From positions 1 to 64,000 of the forward strand of contig DIUY01000030.1 of assembly GCA_002422395.1 (NCBI GenBank): a stretch of 64,000 nt of DNA. The letters are read 5' to 3'. Under the pieces are notes generated by a model, which was not told the DNA's origin, ran no database searches, and saw only the letters and a list, made by a program, of their open reading frames with translations. How positions within the stretch are numbered: position 1 is the stretch's first letter; each line of letters opens with the position of its first letter. The DNA comes from Methylococcaceae bacterium UBA6146 (GTDB taxonomy: Bacteria > Pseudomonadota > Gammaproteobacteria > Methylococcales > Methylomonadaceae). Made by a program: the position numbers and the translations under genes. Positions 34,977-44,288 of this stretch are shown here, in pieces.

Positions 34977-36584
34977 ATGAACCTAGCCAAAAAAATCTCC
35001 TGCCTCGATGATCTTTGCTTCGATAACCGGTTTGTCACGGAATTGCCCGCCGACCCGGATGGCACAAATAGCCGCCGCCAGGTTTTCGACGCTTGTTATT
35101 CGCGGGTGCTGCCCACGCCAGTTACCAATGCCCATCTGATTGCCTATTCTAAAGAAGTTGCGGCACTCTTGGACTTGCCTGCAAGCCTCTGCGAATCTGA
35201 AGAGTTTGTTCAGGTCTTTTCAGGCAACCGCTTATCCCAAGGCATGGAGGCTTACGCCACTTGCTACGGTGGCCACCAATTTGGCAACTGGGCCGGCCAG
35301 CTCGGTGATGGCCGTGCCATTAATTTAGGCGACGTCATCAATCAGCGTGGTGAGCGCTGGGCATTGCAGCTGAAAGGTGCCGGACTGACGCCTTATTCGC
35401 GCAACGCCGATGGTTTGGCAGTATTGCGTTCATCCGTGCGGGAGTTTTTGTGCAGCGAAGCCATGCACCATTTAGGTGTGCCGACGACCCGCGCTTTAAG
35501 CTTGATAGGCACTGGCGAAACCGTCATCCGCGATATGTTTTATGACGGCAATCCGCAAGCAGAGCCGGGTGCGGTCGTGTGCCGCGTGGCACCATCGTTC
35601 ACCCGGTTCGGTCATTTTCAGATTCTTACCGCACGCGGGGATGTGGCTTTGTTAAGAAAATTGGCCGATTACACGCTAGGCACTGATTTTGTGCATTTAG
35701 GTGCGCCGTCCCCCGCCGTTTATCTGACATGGTTTGAGGAAGTTTGTCGCCGGACGGCAGAAATGATTGTGCATTGGCAGCGGGTCGGTTTTGTGCATGG
35801 GGTTATGAACACCGACAACATGTCAATATTGGGCCTTACCATTGATTACGGCCCCTACGGTTGGCTAGAAAACTTTGACCTTAACTGGACGCCAAACACC
35901 ACGGATGCCGATGAGCGCCGCTACCGTTACGGCAATCAGCCATCGATTGCCTACTGGAATCTGGGGCAACTTGCCAATGCCATTTACCCGCTTATTGAGC
36001 AAGTCGAGCCACTGCAACAGGCCCTGATGGTTTATAAAGAAACGTATGAGCAAGGTTGGCGGCGCATAATGGCTGACAAGCTCGGCTTGCAGGCTTTTGC
36101 TCCGGCAACAGATGGGGAGCTGTGCACGGAATTGCTGACGGTCTTGCAGTTAGCCGAAACCGATATGACCCTTTTTTATCGGCGCTTAGCGGAACTGCCC
36201 CTAAGCGCCGATAGCGACGATGAGGCGTTAATGCGGCCTTTGCTGACAGCCTATTATGTGCCGGAACAACTGACAGCGGATTACCAAGCACGGTTACGTT
36301 TGTGGCTTAGGGCGTATATCAAGCGCGTCCAAACGGATGCCCTGCCAGATACCCTGCGCCGCAACCGCATGAACGCCGTTAACCCAATGTATGTGCTGCG
36401 CAATTACCTCGCGCAAATGGCTATTGATAAGGCGGAACAGGGGGATTTTTCGTTGGTTAACGAGTTGCTGGACGTCTTGCGTCATCCTTACGAAGAACAA
36501 CCGGGCAAAGAAAAATTTGCCGAAAAACGCCCGGATTGGGCGCGGCAACGGGCGGGCTGTTCGATGTTGTCTTGCAGTTCTTAA
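34977..36584 (+). CDS. selO: SelO protein adenylyltransferase (YdiU)
   Basis: SelO is a pseudokinase-fold enzyme that AMPylates Ser/Thr/Tyr of target proteins, linked to redox stress. It has 535 aa. Visible blocks are ATCYGGHQFGNWAGQLGDGR near the nucleotide site, LQLKGAGLTPYSRNADG, VHGVMNTDNMS and TIDYGPYGWLE (metal and catalytic region), and the conserved C-terminus CSMLSCSS with Cys where eukaryotic SELENOO has selenocysteine. The C-terminal motif is intact, so the protein is complete. Confidence 0.96.
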   Translation: MNLAKKISCLDDLCFDNRFVTELPADPDGTNSRRQVFDACYSRVLPTPVTNAHLIAYSKEVAALLDLPASLCESEEFVQVFSGNRLSQGMEAYATCYGGHQFGNWAGQLGDGRAINLGDVINQRGERWALQLKGAGLTPYSRNADGLAVLRSSVREFLCSEAMHHLGVPTTRALSLIGTGETVIRDMFYDGNPQAEPGAVVCRVAPSFTRFGHFQILTARGDVALLRKLADYTLGTDFVHLGAPSPAVYLTWFEEVCRRTAEMIVHWQRVGFVHGVMNTDNMSILGLTIDYGPYGWLENFDLNWTPNTTDADERRYRYGNQPSIAYWNLGQLANAIYPLIEQVEPLQQALMVYKETYEQGWRRIMADKLGLQAFAPATDGELCTELLTVLQLAETDMTLFYRRLAELPLSADSDDEALMRPLLTAYYVPEQLTADYQARLRLWLRAYIKRVQTDALPDTLRRNRMNAVNPMYVLRNYLAQMAIDKAEQGDFSLVNELLDVLRHPYEEQPGKEKFAEKRPDWARQRAGCSMLSCSS

Positions 36585-36830
36585 TAGCGGGGTAAAAAAG
36601 GCGATGGCGAGCGTGTGGCGTTTTTGTTTGGGTAGCCTAGGCATTGCTAGAAAACGTGTAAGTCGGTTTACGCTCACGCCACCAACAGTAAATACATTAA
36701 GTGCCCTGACCTATGCGCCTTATAGTTTTGCAGGCCGCCTAATAATTGTATGTTGTCTGATAATTCACTATGATTGCCGCTTTACCTTACCAACATAACT
36801 TACTCAACTGACAGAATTAGAGAGGACAAA

Positions 36831-37169
36831 ATGAAACTTATAACAGCGATTATCAAACCGTTCAAAATGGATGATGTGCGGGAAGCCTTATCGGAAATCG
36901 GCGTTGCCGGTGTGACCGCCACTGAAGTGAAGGGCTTTGGCCGCCAGAAAGGCCATACTGAATTGTATCGGGGTGCTGAATATGTCGTCGATTTTTTGCC
37001 AAAAGTTAAGTTAGAAATCGCCGTGGCTGATGATGTGCTGGACAAAGCGATTGACGCTATTGTCAAGGCCGCCAACACTGGCAAAATAGGTGATGGCAAA
37101 ATATTTGTGACCGATTTGGAACAGGTTATCCGTATCAGGACAGGTGAAACCGGCGAGGACGCAATTTAA
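36831..37169 (+). CDS. glnK: Nitrogen regulatory protein PII (GlnK)
   Basis: This 112-aa PII signal protein senses ATP/ADP and 2-oxoglutarate and gates the ammonium channel encoded next. It starts MKLITAIIKPFKMDDVREAL; the T-loop has LYRGAEYVVDFLPK with the uridylylation-site Tyr (about Y51), and GDGKIFVTDLEQVIRIRTGE closes the trimer site. ATG 36831 is preceded by GAGAGGAC. amtB starts 17 bp downstream, the standard glnK-amtB pair. Confidence 0.96.
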   Translation: MKLITAIIKPFKMDDVREALSEIGVAGVTATEVKGFGRQKGHTELYRGAEYVVDFLPKVKLEIAVADDVLDKAIDAIVKAANTGKIGDGKIFVTDLEQVIRIRTGETGEDAI

Positions 37170-37185
37170 AGGTTCAGGGAAGAAA

Positions 37186-38478
37186 ATGTCATTTAAGAAT
37201 AGTGGCCTGCTGTTGGCAGGCTTGTTGTTAGTGCCTGGGCTGGCGGTAGCGGCGCAATTAAATCAAGCGAATACCACGTGGGTGCTGACCGCTACGGCGT
37301 TGGTTTTGTTTATGACGATTCCAGGCTTGTCATTGTTTTATGCAGGATTGGTCAGAAGCAAAAACGTGTTGTCGGTGTTGATGCAATGTTTTTCGATCAC
37401 CTGTCTGGTTTCAATACTTTGGCTGGCGGGTGTTTACAGTTTTATTTTTGCCGATGGCGGCGATTTGCAAAAAGTTATCGGTGGCGCATCTAAGGTGTTT
37501 TTACCTGATATAGATACCGTCACGTTAATTGGCGACATTCCTGAAACTGTTTACTTTATGTTTCAGATGACGTTCGCCATTATCACGCCCGCCTTGATAG
37601 TCGGTGCGTTTGCCGAGCGGATGAAGTTTTCGGCCATGCTGTGGTTTAGCGGTTTATGGCTGATAGTCGTTTACTTGCCGGTGTGCCATTGGATGTGGGG
37701 CGGTGGTTGGTTGGCGGATATGGGCGCGATGGATTTTGCCGGCGGTATTGTGATCCATGTCAATGCCGGCGTCGCAGCCTTGGTTTCGGCGCTGGTGTTA
37801 GGCAATAGAAAAGGTTTTCCAACAACTGCCATGCCGCCGCATAACATGACGATGGTGGTGACAGGCGCGGGCATGTTGTGGGTGGGGTGGTACGGTTTTA
37901 ATGCCGGTAGCGCCTTAACCGCAGACGGACGTGCCGGTATGGCCATGCTGGTGACGCATATCGGTGCGGCAAGCGGGTCATTGACTTGGATGTGTATCGA
38001 GTGGAAACGCTTTGGCAAGCCCAGTGTATTGGGTATTGTGACCGGTATGGTCGCAGGGTTAGGCACTATTACCCCCGCTTCCGGTTTTGTCGGCCCCTTC
38101 GGGGCGTTGGTGATTGGCGTCACTGCCGGTATGGTCTGTTTTTATGCGACCCAGTATGTAAAGCGCACTTTAAAAATAGATGATTCATTAGATGTGTTTC
38201 CTGTGCATGGTGTGGGCGGGGTGACTGGGTCTTTATTAACAGGCGTGTTTGCCTCCAGCAGTTTAGGTGGCTTGGGTTTGCCAGAAGGTGTCTCCATCCT
38301 TGGGCAAGTCGGTGTGCAAGCTTTGGCGGTTTTGATGACAGCCATTTGGAGCGGGCTGTTCAGTTACTTGATTCTGAAGTTGCTGGATAAATGGCTGGGG
38401 CTGCGCGTCACACCTGATGAAGAAGTGCAAGGCTTGGATACTGCCCTGCATGAAGAAACAGGTTATCTTGATCTGTAA
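37186..38478 (+). CDS. amtB: Ammonium transporter AmtB
   Basis: AmtB is the trimeric inner-membrane ammonium channel, gated by GlnK. It has about 430 aa, an N-terminal signal sequence (LLLAGLLLVPGLAVAA) and eleven membrane helices. The conserved pore histidines are seen in MLVTHIGAASGSL and VFPVHGVGGVTGSLLTGVF; the periplasmic gate region GLSLFYAGLVRSKNVLS is also typical. ATG 37186 follows AGGGAAG; the longer open frame to 37144 overlaps glnK and is not used. Confidence 0.96.
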   Translation: MSFKNSGLLLAGLLLVPGLAVAAQLNQANTTWVLTATALVLFMTIPGLSLFYAGLVRSKNVLSVLMQCFSITCLVSILWLAGVYSFIFADGGDLQKVIGGASKVFLPDIDTVTLIGDIPETVYFMFQMTFAIITPALIVGAFAERMKFSAMLWFSGLWLIVVYLPVCHWMWGGGWLADMGAMDFAGGIVIHVNAGVAALVSALVLGNRKGFPTTAMPPHNMTMVVTGAGMLWVGWYGFNAGSALTADGRAGMAMLVTHIGAASGSLTWMCIEWKRFGKPSVLGIVTGMVAGLGTITPASGFVGPFGALVIGVTAGMVCFYATQYVKRTLKIDDSLDVFPVHGVGGVTGSLLTGVFASSSLGGLGLPEGVSILGQVGVQALAVLMTAIWSGLFSYLILKLLDKWLGLRVTPDEEVQGLDTALHEETGYLDL

Positions 38479-38498
38479 CAGGCCATCATTTTAAATCC

Positions 38499-38535
38499 AG
38501 CTGGCATCGATTATTAGGGTGCCGGCTGTTTTTTT
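38499..38535 (+). terminator. Intrinsic terminator after amtB
   Basis: AGCTGGCA (38499-38506) pairs with TGCCGGCT (38520-38527) with one G-T wobble, followed by G and seven T residues. It lies 20 bp after the amtB stop codon. Confidence 0.75.
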
Positions 38536-38570
38536 GTCAATCAAATCACATTCTGTTTCGAGGAAATATT

Positions 38571-38789
38571 ATGAAATTCAACCCATGTAAAGATGAATGC
38601 ACGTATGACGGGACGCATTGCCAAGGTTGTGGCAGATCACACCAGGAAATAGCTGAAACTAAAAAATTGGTCATGGCCGCCGTGAACTTTGCCGAGCAGC
38701 AAGCGTATGAAAATATCGAGGATTTTGCCGATGCAATCGGTAAAAGTATCTTGAAAAAGCTGCAAAAGGCGCGTGGGGCGGCTTTTTAG
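38571..38789 (+). CDS. DUF1289-like small Cys-rich protein
   Basis: This 72-aa protein has the pattern C-x3-C-x6-C-x2-C-GR (NPCKDECTYDGTHCQGCGRS), the signature of DUF1289, which probably binds zinc or an Fe-S cluster. The C-terminal half is helical and charged. The function is unknown. It has a clear AGGAA ribosome-binding site and lies alone between amtB and metG. Confidence 0.8.
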   Translation: MKFNPCKDECTYDGTHCQGCGRSHQEIAETKKLVMAAVNFAEQQAYENIEDFADAIGKSILKKLQKARGAAF

Positions 38790-38940
38790 GCAACAAGGCA
38801 GGCTTGCCCCCTAATTTTTAATGTTGAGCTGGCGATTTTGGCAGCGTGACAGTGGCTAAAACCGCCCCCACGATGGCGTAGTGAGAATGATTTTGTGCCA
38901 TAATGCGCACTATTTTTCCACTACGACCACCGTAATAATC

Positions 38941-40959
38941 ATGTCAGACAGAAACATTCTCGTCACCAGCGCGCTTCCTTACGCTAACGGCCCGATTCAT
39001 TTAGGGCATCTTGTTGAGTATATTCAAACCGACATCTGGGTGCGCTTTCAAAAACAACGCGGTCACCAATGTTATTACGTTTGCGCGGATGACACGCATG
39101 GCACGCCCATTATGCTTAAGGCTGATAAAGAAGGCATCAGCCCTGAAGCCTTGATTGCCAAAGTTTGGGAACAGCATTTTGCCGACTTTACGGAATTCGG
39201 CGTCGCCTTCGACAATTACCACAGCACCCACTCCGAAGAAAATAAAGTATTAGCCAGTTTGATTTATACCCGCCTGCGTGATGCCGGCCACATCAGTTCC
39301 CGCACCATTACCCAAGCCTATGATCCGGTCAAAGAAATGTTTTTGCCCGACCGTTTTATCAAAGGCGATTGCCCTAAATGTGGCGCTAAAGACCAGTATG
39401 GCGATAGCTGTGAAGCCTGCGGAGCGACTTATTCCCCCATTGAACTTAAAAATGCAGTGTCGGCTATTTCTGGCGAAAAACCCATAGAGAAAGATTCAGT
39501 CCATTACTTTTTTAATCTGGCGGATTTTACCGAAATGTTGGCTGAGTGGACGAATGGCGGCCATTTACAGCCAGAAGTCACCAATAAATTGGCCGAATGG
39601 CTAAGCGGCGGTTTGCAGCAATGGGATATTTCACGCGATGCGCCCTATTTTGGCTTTGAAATTCCCGATGCGCCAGGCAAATATTTTTATGTTTGGCTGG
39701 ACGCGCCGATAGGTTACATGGCCAGCTTTAAAAACCTGTGTGACAAGAAAGGGCTAGATTTTAATGAGTTTTGGGGGAAAAATAGCACCGCCGAGCTGTA
39801 TCATTTTATTGGCAAAGACATTATCTACTTCCATGCTTTATTCTGGCCTGCGATGTTGTATGGTGCGCATTTACGGACGCCGACCGCCATTTTTGCCCAT
39901 GGTTTTTTAACCGTTAACGGTGAAAAAATGTCCAAATCACGCGGCACCTTCATTACGGCGCGTACCTATCTGGAACATCTCAACCCTGAATACCTGCGTT
40001 ATTATTTTGCCGCCAAACTCAGCGCCGGTGTCGATGACATCGACCTTAATTTTGACGATTTTAGCCAGCGTGTGAACGCCGATTTAGTCGGTAAGGTCGT
40101 TAATATAGCCAGCCGTTGCAGTGGTTTTATCGCCAAGCGTTTTGCCGGTTTGTTGTCGCCGACCTGTGCGGAACCAGCTCTCTTTGCCGCTTTTATCACC
40201 GCCAATCCTAGTGTCGCCGATTATTACGAAACCCGCGAATTTGGCAAGGCCATGCGTGAAATTATGGGCTTGGCGGATAAGGCCAATCAGTATATCGACG
40301 AGAAAAAACCGTGGTTGCTCGCCAAAGAAGACGGCAAAGCGCAGGAATTGCATGATGTCTGTTCTATGGGGCTCAACTTGTTCCGTCTGTTGGTCGCTTA
40401 TTTGAAGCCTGTGTTGCCGGTATTGGCGGCTGAATCGGAAAGCTTTTTGAATATTCCGGCACAAGCCTGGGTTGCCGATATGCAGCCGCTATTAAACCAT
40501 CCAATTAATGCGTTCAAGCCGCTAATGACCCGCGTTGACGCTGACAAAATTGCCGCGATAGTTGAAGCGTCTAAGGAAAACTTAGAAAAAACGGCTGATA
40601 TGCCTAAGGCCAAGCAATTTGAAGCGGTAGCCGACACTATTGACTTTAACGATTTCGCCAAACTGGATTTGCGCATTGCCAAAATTATCAAAGCCGACCA
40701 TGTAGAAGGCTCAGACAAATTGTTGTGTGTGACCGTGGATATAGGCGATGAAACCCGCACTATTTTTTCCGGCATTAAATCGGCATATCAGCCGGAAGAC
40801 TTGGAAGGGCGTTTGACCTTGGTGATTGCTAACCTTGCGCCAAGAAAGATGCGTTTTGGGGTTTCCGAAGGGATGATGTTGGCGGCAGGGCCAGGGGATA
40901 AGGAAATTTGGCTGCTAAGCCCTGATGATGGCGCTGTGGCGGGGATGCGGGTTAAGTGA
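38941..40959 (+). CDS. metG: Methionyl-tRNA synthetase
   Basis: MetG charges tRNA-Met with methionine. It has about 672 aa. HIGH motif PIHLGHLVEY, zinc-knuckle cysteines (GDCPKCGAKDQYGDSCEACG), KMSKS motif GEKMSKSRGTF, and a C-terminal EMAP/Trbp111-like tRNA-binding domain (FAKLDLRIAKIIKADHVEGS to GAVAGMRVK) are all present. ATG 38941 (MSDRNILVTSALPYANG) is the normal start; the longer open frame from 38881 is upstream leader. Confidence 0.97.
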   Translation: MSDRNILVTSALPYANGPIHLGHLVEYIQTDIWVRFQKQRGHQCYYVCADDTHGTPIMLKADKEGISPEALIAKVWEQHFADFTEFGVAFDNYHSTHSEENKVLASLIYTRLRDAGHISSRTITQAYDPVKEMFLPDRFIKGDCPKCGAKDQYGDSCEACGATYSPIELKNAVSAISGEKPIEKDSVHYFFNLADFTEMLAEWTNGGHLQPEVTNKLAEWLSGGLQQWDISRDAPYFGFEIPDAPGKYFYVWLDAPIGYMASFKNLCDKKGLDFNEFWGKNSTAELYHFIGKDIIYFHALFWPAMLYGAHLRTPTAIFAHGFLTVNGEKMSKSRGTFITARTYLEHLNPEYLRYYFAAKLSAGVDDIDLNFDDFSQRVNADLVGKVVNIASRCSGFIAKRFAGLLSPTCAEPALFAAFITANPSVADYYETREFGKAMREIMGLADKANQYIDEKKPWLLAKEDGKAQELHDVCSMGLNLFRLLVAYLKPVLPVLAAESESFLNIPAQAWVADMQPLLNHPINAFKPLMTRVDADKIAAIVEASKENLEKTADMPKAKQFEAVADTIDFNDFAKLDLRIAKIIKADHVEGSDKLLCVTVDIGDETRTIFSGIKSAYQPEDLEGRLTLVIANLAPRKMRFGVSEGMMLAAGPGDKEIWLLSPDDGAVAGMRVK

Positions 40960-41048
40960 TTGGGGTTTGAAACCGTTAGTGATGACACTTAAGCCGGGCA
41001 ATCAAAATAGCATCGGCGGTAGCTACTGGAGCACTTGATAAGATTCAA

Positions 41049-41642
41049 ATGAAAGCCGAATTTAGTGATATACAACAGGTTGAAATCAATACCGTGATTG
41101 ACCAAATTAACGCCCTATTGCCGCAAACGCAATGTGGGCAATGTGGTTTTAAAGGTTGCCGTCCTTATGCTGAGGCGATTGCTCATGGTAGGGCGGCGAT
41201 TAATCAATGCCCGCCGGGTGGCGATGAGGGTGTCACCGCATTGGCTAAAATTTTGCAGATGCCGGTTCAGCCGTTAAATCCGGCTTATGGTGTGCATAAG
41301 CCGAAACAAGTGGCATTTATCGTCGAAGAGGATTGTATAGGCTGTGTGAAATGTATTGCTGCGTGTCCGGTTGACGCTATTTTGGGGGCGGCAAAATTTA
41401 TGCACACGGTGATTGCGTCTGAGTGTACGGGTTGTGAATTGTGCGTTGCACCGTGCCCTGTTGATTGTATTATCATGCAGCCGGTGAGTGTGGAAGTGCC
41501 CGACAAACGGGAAAAATCGGCATTGGCAAAACGTCGCTATGAAGCGCGGGAACTACGTAAAGCACAGGAAGCGGCAGAAAAGGCAGAACGTGCCAGGCAG
41601 AAAAAAGCCGCGTTGGCAAAAAAATTAACATCCATAAATTAA
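41049..41642 (+). CDS. RnfB-like Fe-S protein
   Basis: This 197-aa protein is related to RnfB: an N-terminal Fes-type 4Fe-4S motif (LPQTQCGQCGFKGCRPYAEA, with the fourth Cys in NQCPPGG), then two ferredoxin clusters (CIGCVKCIAACPVDA and CTGCELCVAPCPVDC), and a Lys/Ala/Glu-rich charged tail. It lacks the N-terminal membrane helix of RnfB, and no other rnf gene is nearby, so it may be a soluble electron carrier. It sits between metG and efpL. Confidence 0.88.
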   Translation: MKAEFSDIQQVEINTVIDQINALLPQTQCGQCGFKGCRPYAEAIAHGRAAINQCPPGGDEGVTALAKILQMPVQPLNPAYGVHKPKQVAFIVEEDCIGCVKCIAACPVDAILGAAKFMHTVIASECTGCELCVAPCPVDCIIMQPVSVEVPDKREKSALAKRRYEARELRKAQEAAEKAERARQKKAALAKKLTSIN

Positions 41643-41659
41643 CAGCGGGGGAATACAGC

Positions 41660-42226
41660 GTGGCAAAGGCGAGTGATTTAAAACGGGGTATGGTGGTTGA
41701 TATTAACGGTGTGCCCCATGTGGTCAAGCAAGTTGAGGTAAAAAGCCCGTCTTCACGTGGGGCGACAACTTTGTATAAAGTCCGCTTCACTAATATGAAA
41801 ACGGGCTTGAAACTGGATGAGTCGTTAAAAGGTGATGATACTTTTAAAGAAGCGGAGTTGGTGCGTGCCCGTGTGCAGTATTCGTATAAGGATGGGGAAA
41901 ACTACATTTTCATGAATGCTGAGGATTACACGCAATACACGCTGAGCGCAGAAGATTTGGAAGGGCAGGTTGAATATTTGTCAGAAAGTTTGGAAGGCAT
42001 TGTCGCGCTGTTGATTGATGATGAGCCATTAGGCCTTGAATTGCCATCGACGGTGGTGTTGGAGATTGTCGAGACGCCGCCGGCGATTAAAGGCTCCTCG
42101 GCTTCGGCACGGACAAAAACGGCACGTTTATCGACTGGATTGGAGGTGCAAGTGCCAGAATATTTGGAAACGGGCGAGCTGATTAAGGTCAATACGGAAA
42201 CGGGCAAATATTCGTCACGCGCTTAA
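41660..42226 (+). CDS. efpL: EfpL (YeiP), elongation factor P-like protein
   Basis: EfpL is an EF-P paralogue that rescues ribosomes stalled at particular motifs, including prolines. It has 188 aa with three beta-barrel domains. The tip loop is VKSPSSRGATTLYK, with Arg in the position of the modified Lys of EF-P, as in EfpL proteins. The C-terminal AIKGSSASARTKTARLSTGL is the usual OB segment. The start is GTG at 41660; the stop lies 9 bp before the next ATG. Confidence 0.93.
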   Translation: MAKASDLKRGMVVDINGVPHVVKQVEVKSPSSRGATTLYKVRFTNMKTGLKLDESLKGDDTFKEAELVRARVQYSYKDGENYIFMNAEDYTQYTLSAEDLEGQVEYLSESLEGIVALLIDDEPLGLELPSTVVLEIVETPPAIKGSSASARTKTARLSTGLEVQVPEYLETGELIKVNTETGKYSSRA

Positions 42227-42235
42227 TTTGTTTTG

Positions 42236-43378
42236 ATGATGCCTGAAGCTAATCACGTCTTGCACGTCGCACAAGGTGATTTTGTCGTCCATAGGTTGCC
42301 TAAACGCCCCCGTGAACTGTTACAGGCATTTGACGCCGCCGATGAATATTTGCTCGATTATGTGGCTGAGGTGGTCAAGCCCGAGCCTGGTGCGCGGATA
42401 TTGTTGGTCAATGACAGTTTTGGCGCGTTAGCGGTCGCGTTACACGCTTGGCAACCCTGCGCGTTGTCTGACTCTTACCTGTCTCAGCAGGCAACCCGGC
42501 TTAATTTGGCCACCAACAATTTACCCGAACAAGATGTCAATCTAGTTACCAGCGTACAACCCCTAACTGGCGTATTTGATGTGGTGCTGATTAAAGCGCC
42601 TAAAACGCTGGCATTGTTGGAAGATGAGCTATTGCGCATTCGCCCGCATTTAACGGCGGCAACGCAGCTTATTGTGGCGGGCATGGTAAAAGCGTTGCCC
42701 GCTTCGGTATGGAAATTACTGGGGCGGTTAGTGGGCCCCACCACGACGTCACTGGCGAAAAAAAAGGCGCGGCTGATTTTTGCAGAGTTTAATGCGGCGT
42801 TAGCCCTGCCCGACAATCCCTATCCGGTGCGTTACCAACTGGAAAACACCGATTATGTGCTTGCCAATCATGCCAACGTGTTTTCACGGGACAGCCTCGA
42901 TATAGGTACGCGCTTTTTTCTTCAGCATATCCCGGCCAGGCAAGAATATCGCGATATTATTGATTTGGGCTGTGGCAATGGCGTAGTTGGTTTGATTGCC
43001 GGAGAGCGCAATCCTACTGCAAACGTGCATTTTGTAGATGAGTCGTTTATGGCTATAGCTTCGGCACAAGAAAATTTTCGCCGGTCTTTTGGTGCTGGGC
43101 GGTTAGCGACTTTTCATGAAGGGGATGGTTTGATGGTGTTTGAGACGGCTTCAGCTGACCTGATTTTATGTAATCCGCCCTTTCATCAGCAAAACACCAT
43201 AGGCGACCACATAGCCAGCGCTATGTTTAAAGAGTCACAGCGGGTGCTACGCAGTAATGGGGAATTGTGGGTTATAGGTAACCGCCATTTGAATTATCAT
43301 CTCACGCTACGACGCTGGTTTAATGGCGTGTCAACAGTGGCTGCCAATTCAAAGTTTGTTATTTTAAAAGCCTTTTAA
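42236..43378 (+). CDS. RlmG-like 23S rRNA guanine-N2 methyltransferase
   Basis: This SAM-dependent methyltransferase of about 380 aa has two tandem Rossmann-like domains, as in RsmC/RlmG. The C-terminal domain has SAM motif IIDLGCGNGVVGLIA and the catalytic motif LILCNPPFHQ; the N-terminal domain is degenerate (ARILLVNDSFGALAVALHAW), as is normal for the family. RlmG methylates G1835 of 23S rRNA; RsmC (16S G1207) is the alternative. ATG 42236 or 42239; a TTG at 42233 extends the frame by one codon. Confidence 0.87.
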   Translation: MMPEANHVLHVAQGDFVVHRLPKRPRELLQAFDAADEYLLDYVAEVVKPEPGARILLVNDSFGALAVALHAWQPCALSDSYLSQQATRLNLATNNLPEQDVNLVTSVQPLTGVFDVVLIKAPKTLALLEDELLRIRPHLTAATQLIVAGMVKALPASVWKLLGRLVGPTTTSLAKKKARLIFAEFNAALALPDNPYPVRYQLENTDYVLANHANVFSRDSLDIGTRFFLQHIPARQEYRDIIDLGCGNGVVGLIAGERNPTANVHFVDESFMAIASAQENFRRSFGAGRLATFHEGDGLMVFETASADLILCNPPFHQQNTIGDHIASAMFKESQRVLRSNGELWVIGNRHLNYHLTLRRWFNGVSTVAANSKFVILKAF

Positions 43379-43396
43379 CAGGCTTTTTAAGCCATA

Positions 43397-43433
43397 AAAA
43401 AAGCCCAAAATAAATATAATTTTGGGCTTTTTT
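43397..43433. terminator. Bidirectional intrinsic terminator between convergent genes
   Basis: A perfect 15-bp stem (AAAAAAGCCCAAAAT and complement) around a 7-nt loop, with T-runs on both strands. It serves the methyltransferase gene on plus and the cold-shock gene on minus. Confidence 0.92.
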
Positions 43434-43440
43434 AAGATGA

Positions 43441-43650
43441 TTACGCTGGGGTTACGTTTTCAGCTTGCGGGCCTTTTTGGCCTTGAGTCACCTGCATGGT
43501 CACTTTCTGGCCTTCACGCAAGGTTTTTCGGCCACTGCCGTTAATTGCGCTGTGGTGGACAAAAACATCTTTACCACCTTCCTGTTCAATAAATCCAAAA
43601 CCTTTTTCATCATTGAACCACTTAACGGTACCTACAACTTGATCTGACAT
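43441..43650 (-). CDS. Cold shock protein (CspA family), second copy
   Basis: This 69-aa OB-fold RNA/DNA-binding protein has GTVKWFNDEKGFGFIEQEGG with RNP1 KGFGFI and RNP2 VFVHHS. It differs from the 34394 paralogue in the N-terminus (MSDQVV) and C-terminus (QKGPQAENVTPA). A 5'-leader hairpin is at 43698-43718. Confidence 0.96.
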   Translation of the reverse strand: MSDQVVGTVKWFNDEKGFGFIEQEGGKDVFVHHSAINGSGRKTLREGQKVTMQVTQGQKGPQAENVTPA

Positions 43651-43697
43651 ATCACACTCTTAACTTAGAAAATCGCCATGGGTTGGCTTTATAAATC

Positions 43698-43718
43698 CCA
43701 GTTTTAAAATAAAACTGG
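43698..43718 (-). promoter_or_regulatory. Hairpin in the leader of the second cold-shock gene
   Basis: CCAGTTTTA-AAA-TAAAACTGG is a perfect 9-bp stem 48 bp upstream of the cold-shock ATG on the minus strand. Structured leaders of csp mRNAs are known thermosensors; whether this one acts so is inference. Confidence 0.45.
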
Positions 43719-43902
43719 CTCAAACTAATAATCGCGGCCAATATTAGCATTAAAAATACAGCCAGGGCAAAAACATTTCAGTTAGATGATGATTATGATT
43801 AAGGCGTCACCTAAATTCGCCTTTAAATACCACCTATCTTATGAACTCGCTTGAATCATTCGGTATAATGCCCCCTTTGTAAGTTTATTTAGGAGACCCA
43901 GT

Positions 43903-44232
43903 ATGGAAAATTACCCCCAAAAAACCTGTTCGATAGACCGTTTAGTGACCCATGCCAAACTTGTCGAGGCGGCAAAAGCGGGCGTAAAAACGCAGCAACG
44001 CCGTGATGGTGTCTATGGGTGGCCGGGAGAAACATTTGAGCTGGAGGGCATGGCTTTTATTGTCACCGATTTGACCCGCCAGCGTTTGGGCGATATGACT
44101 GACGAACATGCGAAAGCGGAGGGTTATCCTAACCTTGAGATGTATAAAGACATTATTTTGAGGATGCACACGGGTATGACGTGGGATCCTGACAGTTTGG
44201 TTTGGGTGCATACGTTCGCAGCGCAAGTATAA
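43903..44232 (+). CDS. ASCH-domain-like small protein
   Basis: This 109-aa protein looks like an ASCH/PUA-fold RNA-binding domain: the N-terminal VTHAKLVEAAKAGVKTQQRR, then YGWPGETFELEG, FIVTDLTRQRLGDMTDEHA and the terminal WVHTFAAQV. The ribosome-binding site AGGAG lies before the ATG. The role is unknown. It is followed closely by the amidase gene. Confidence 0.65.
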   Translation: MENYPQKTCSIDRLVTHAKLVEAAKAGVKTQQRRDGVYGWPGETFELEGMAFIVTDLTRQRLGDMTDEHAKAEGYPNLEMYKDIILRMHTGMTWDPDSLVWVHTFAAQV

Positions 44233-44288
44233 GTGGGGGCAGCCATTTTTCTAACGATGTAGTATAAACGTGACATGATGAGTTGAGT

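Noticed and set aside
34977..36584. SelO as a truncated gene
   Set aside because: The protein ends with the conserved CxxLxCSS tail, so it is complete.
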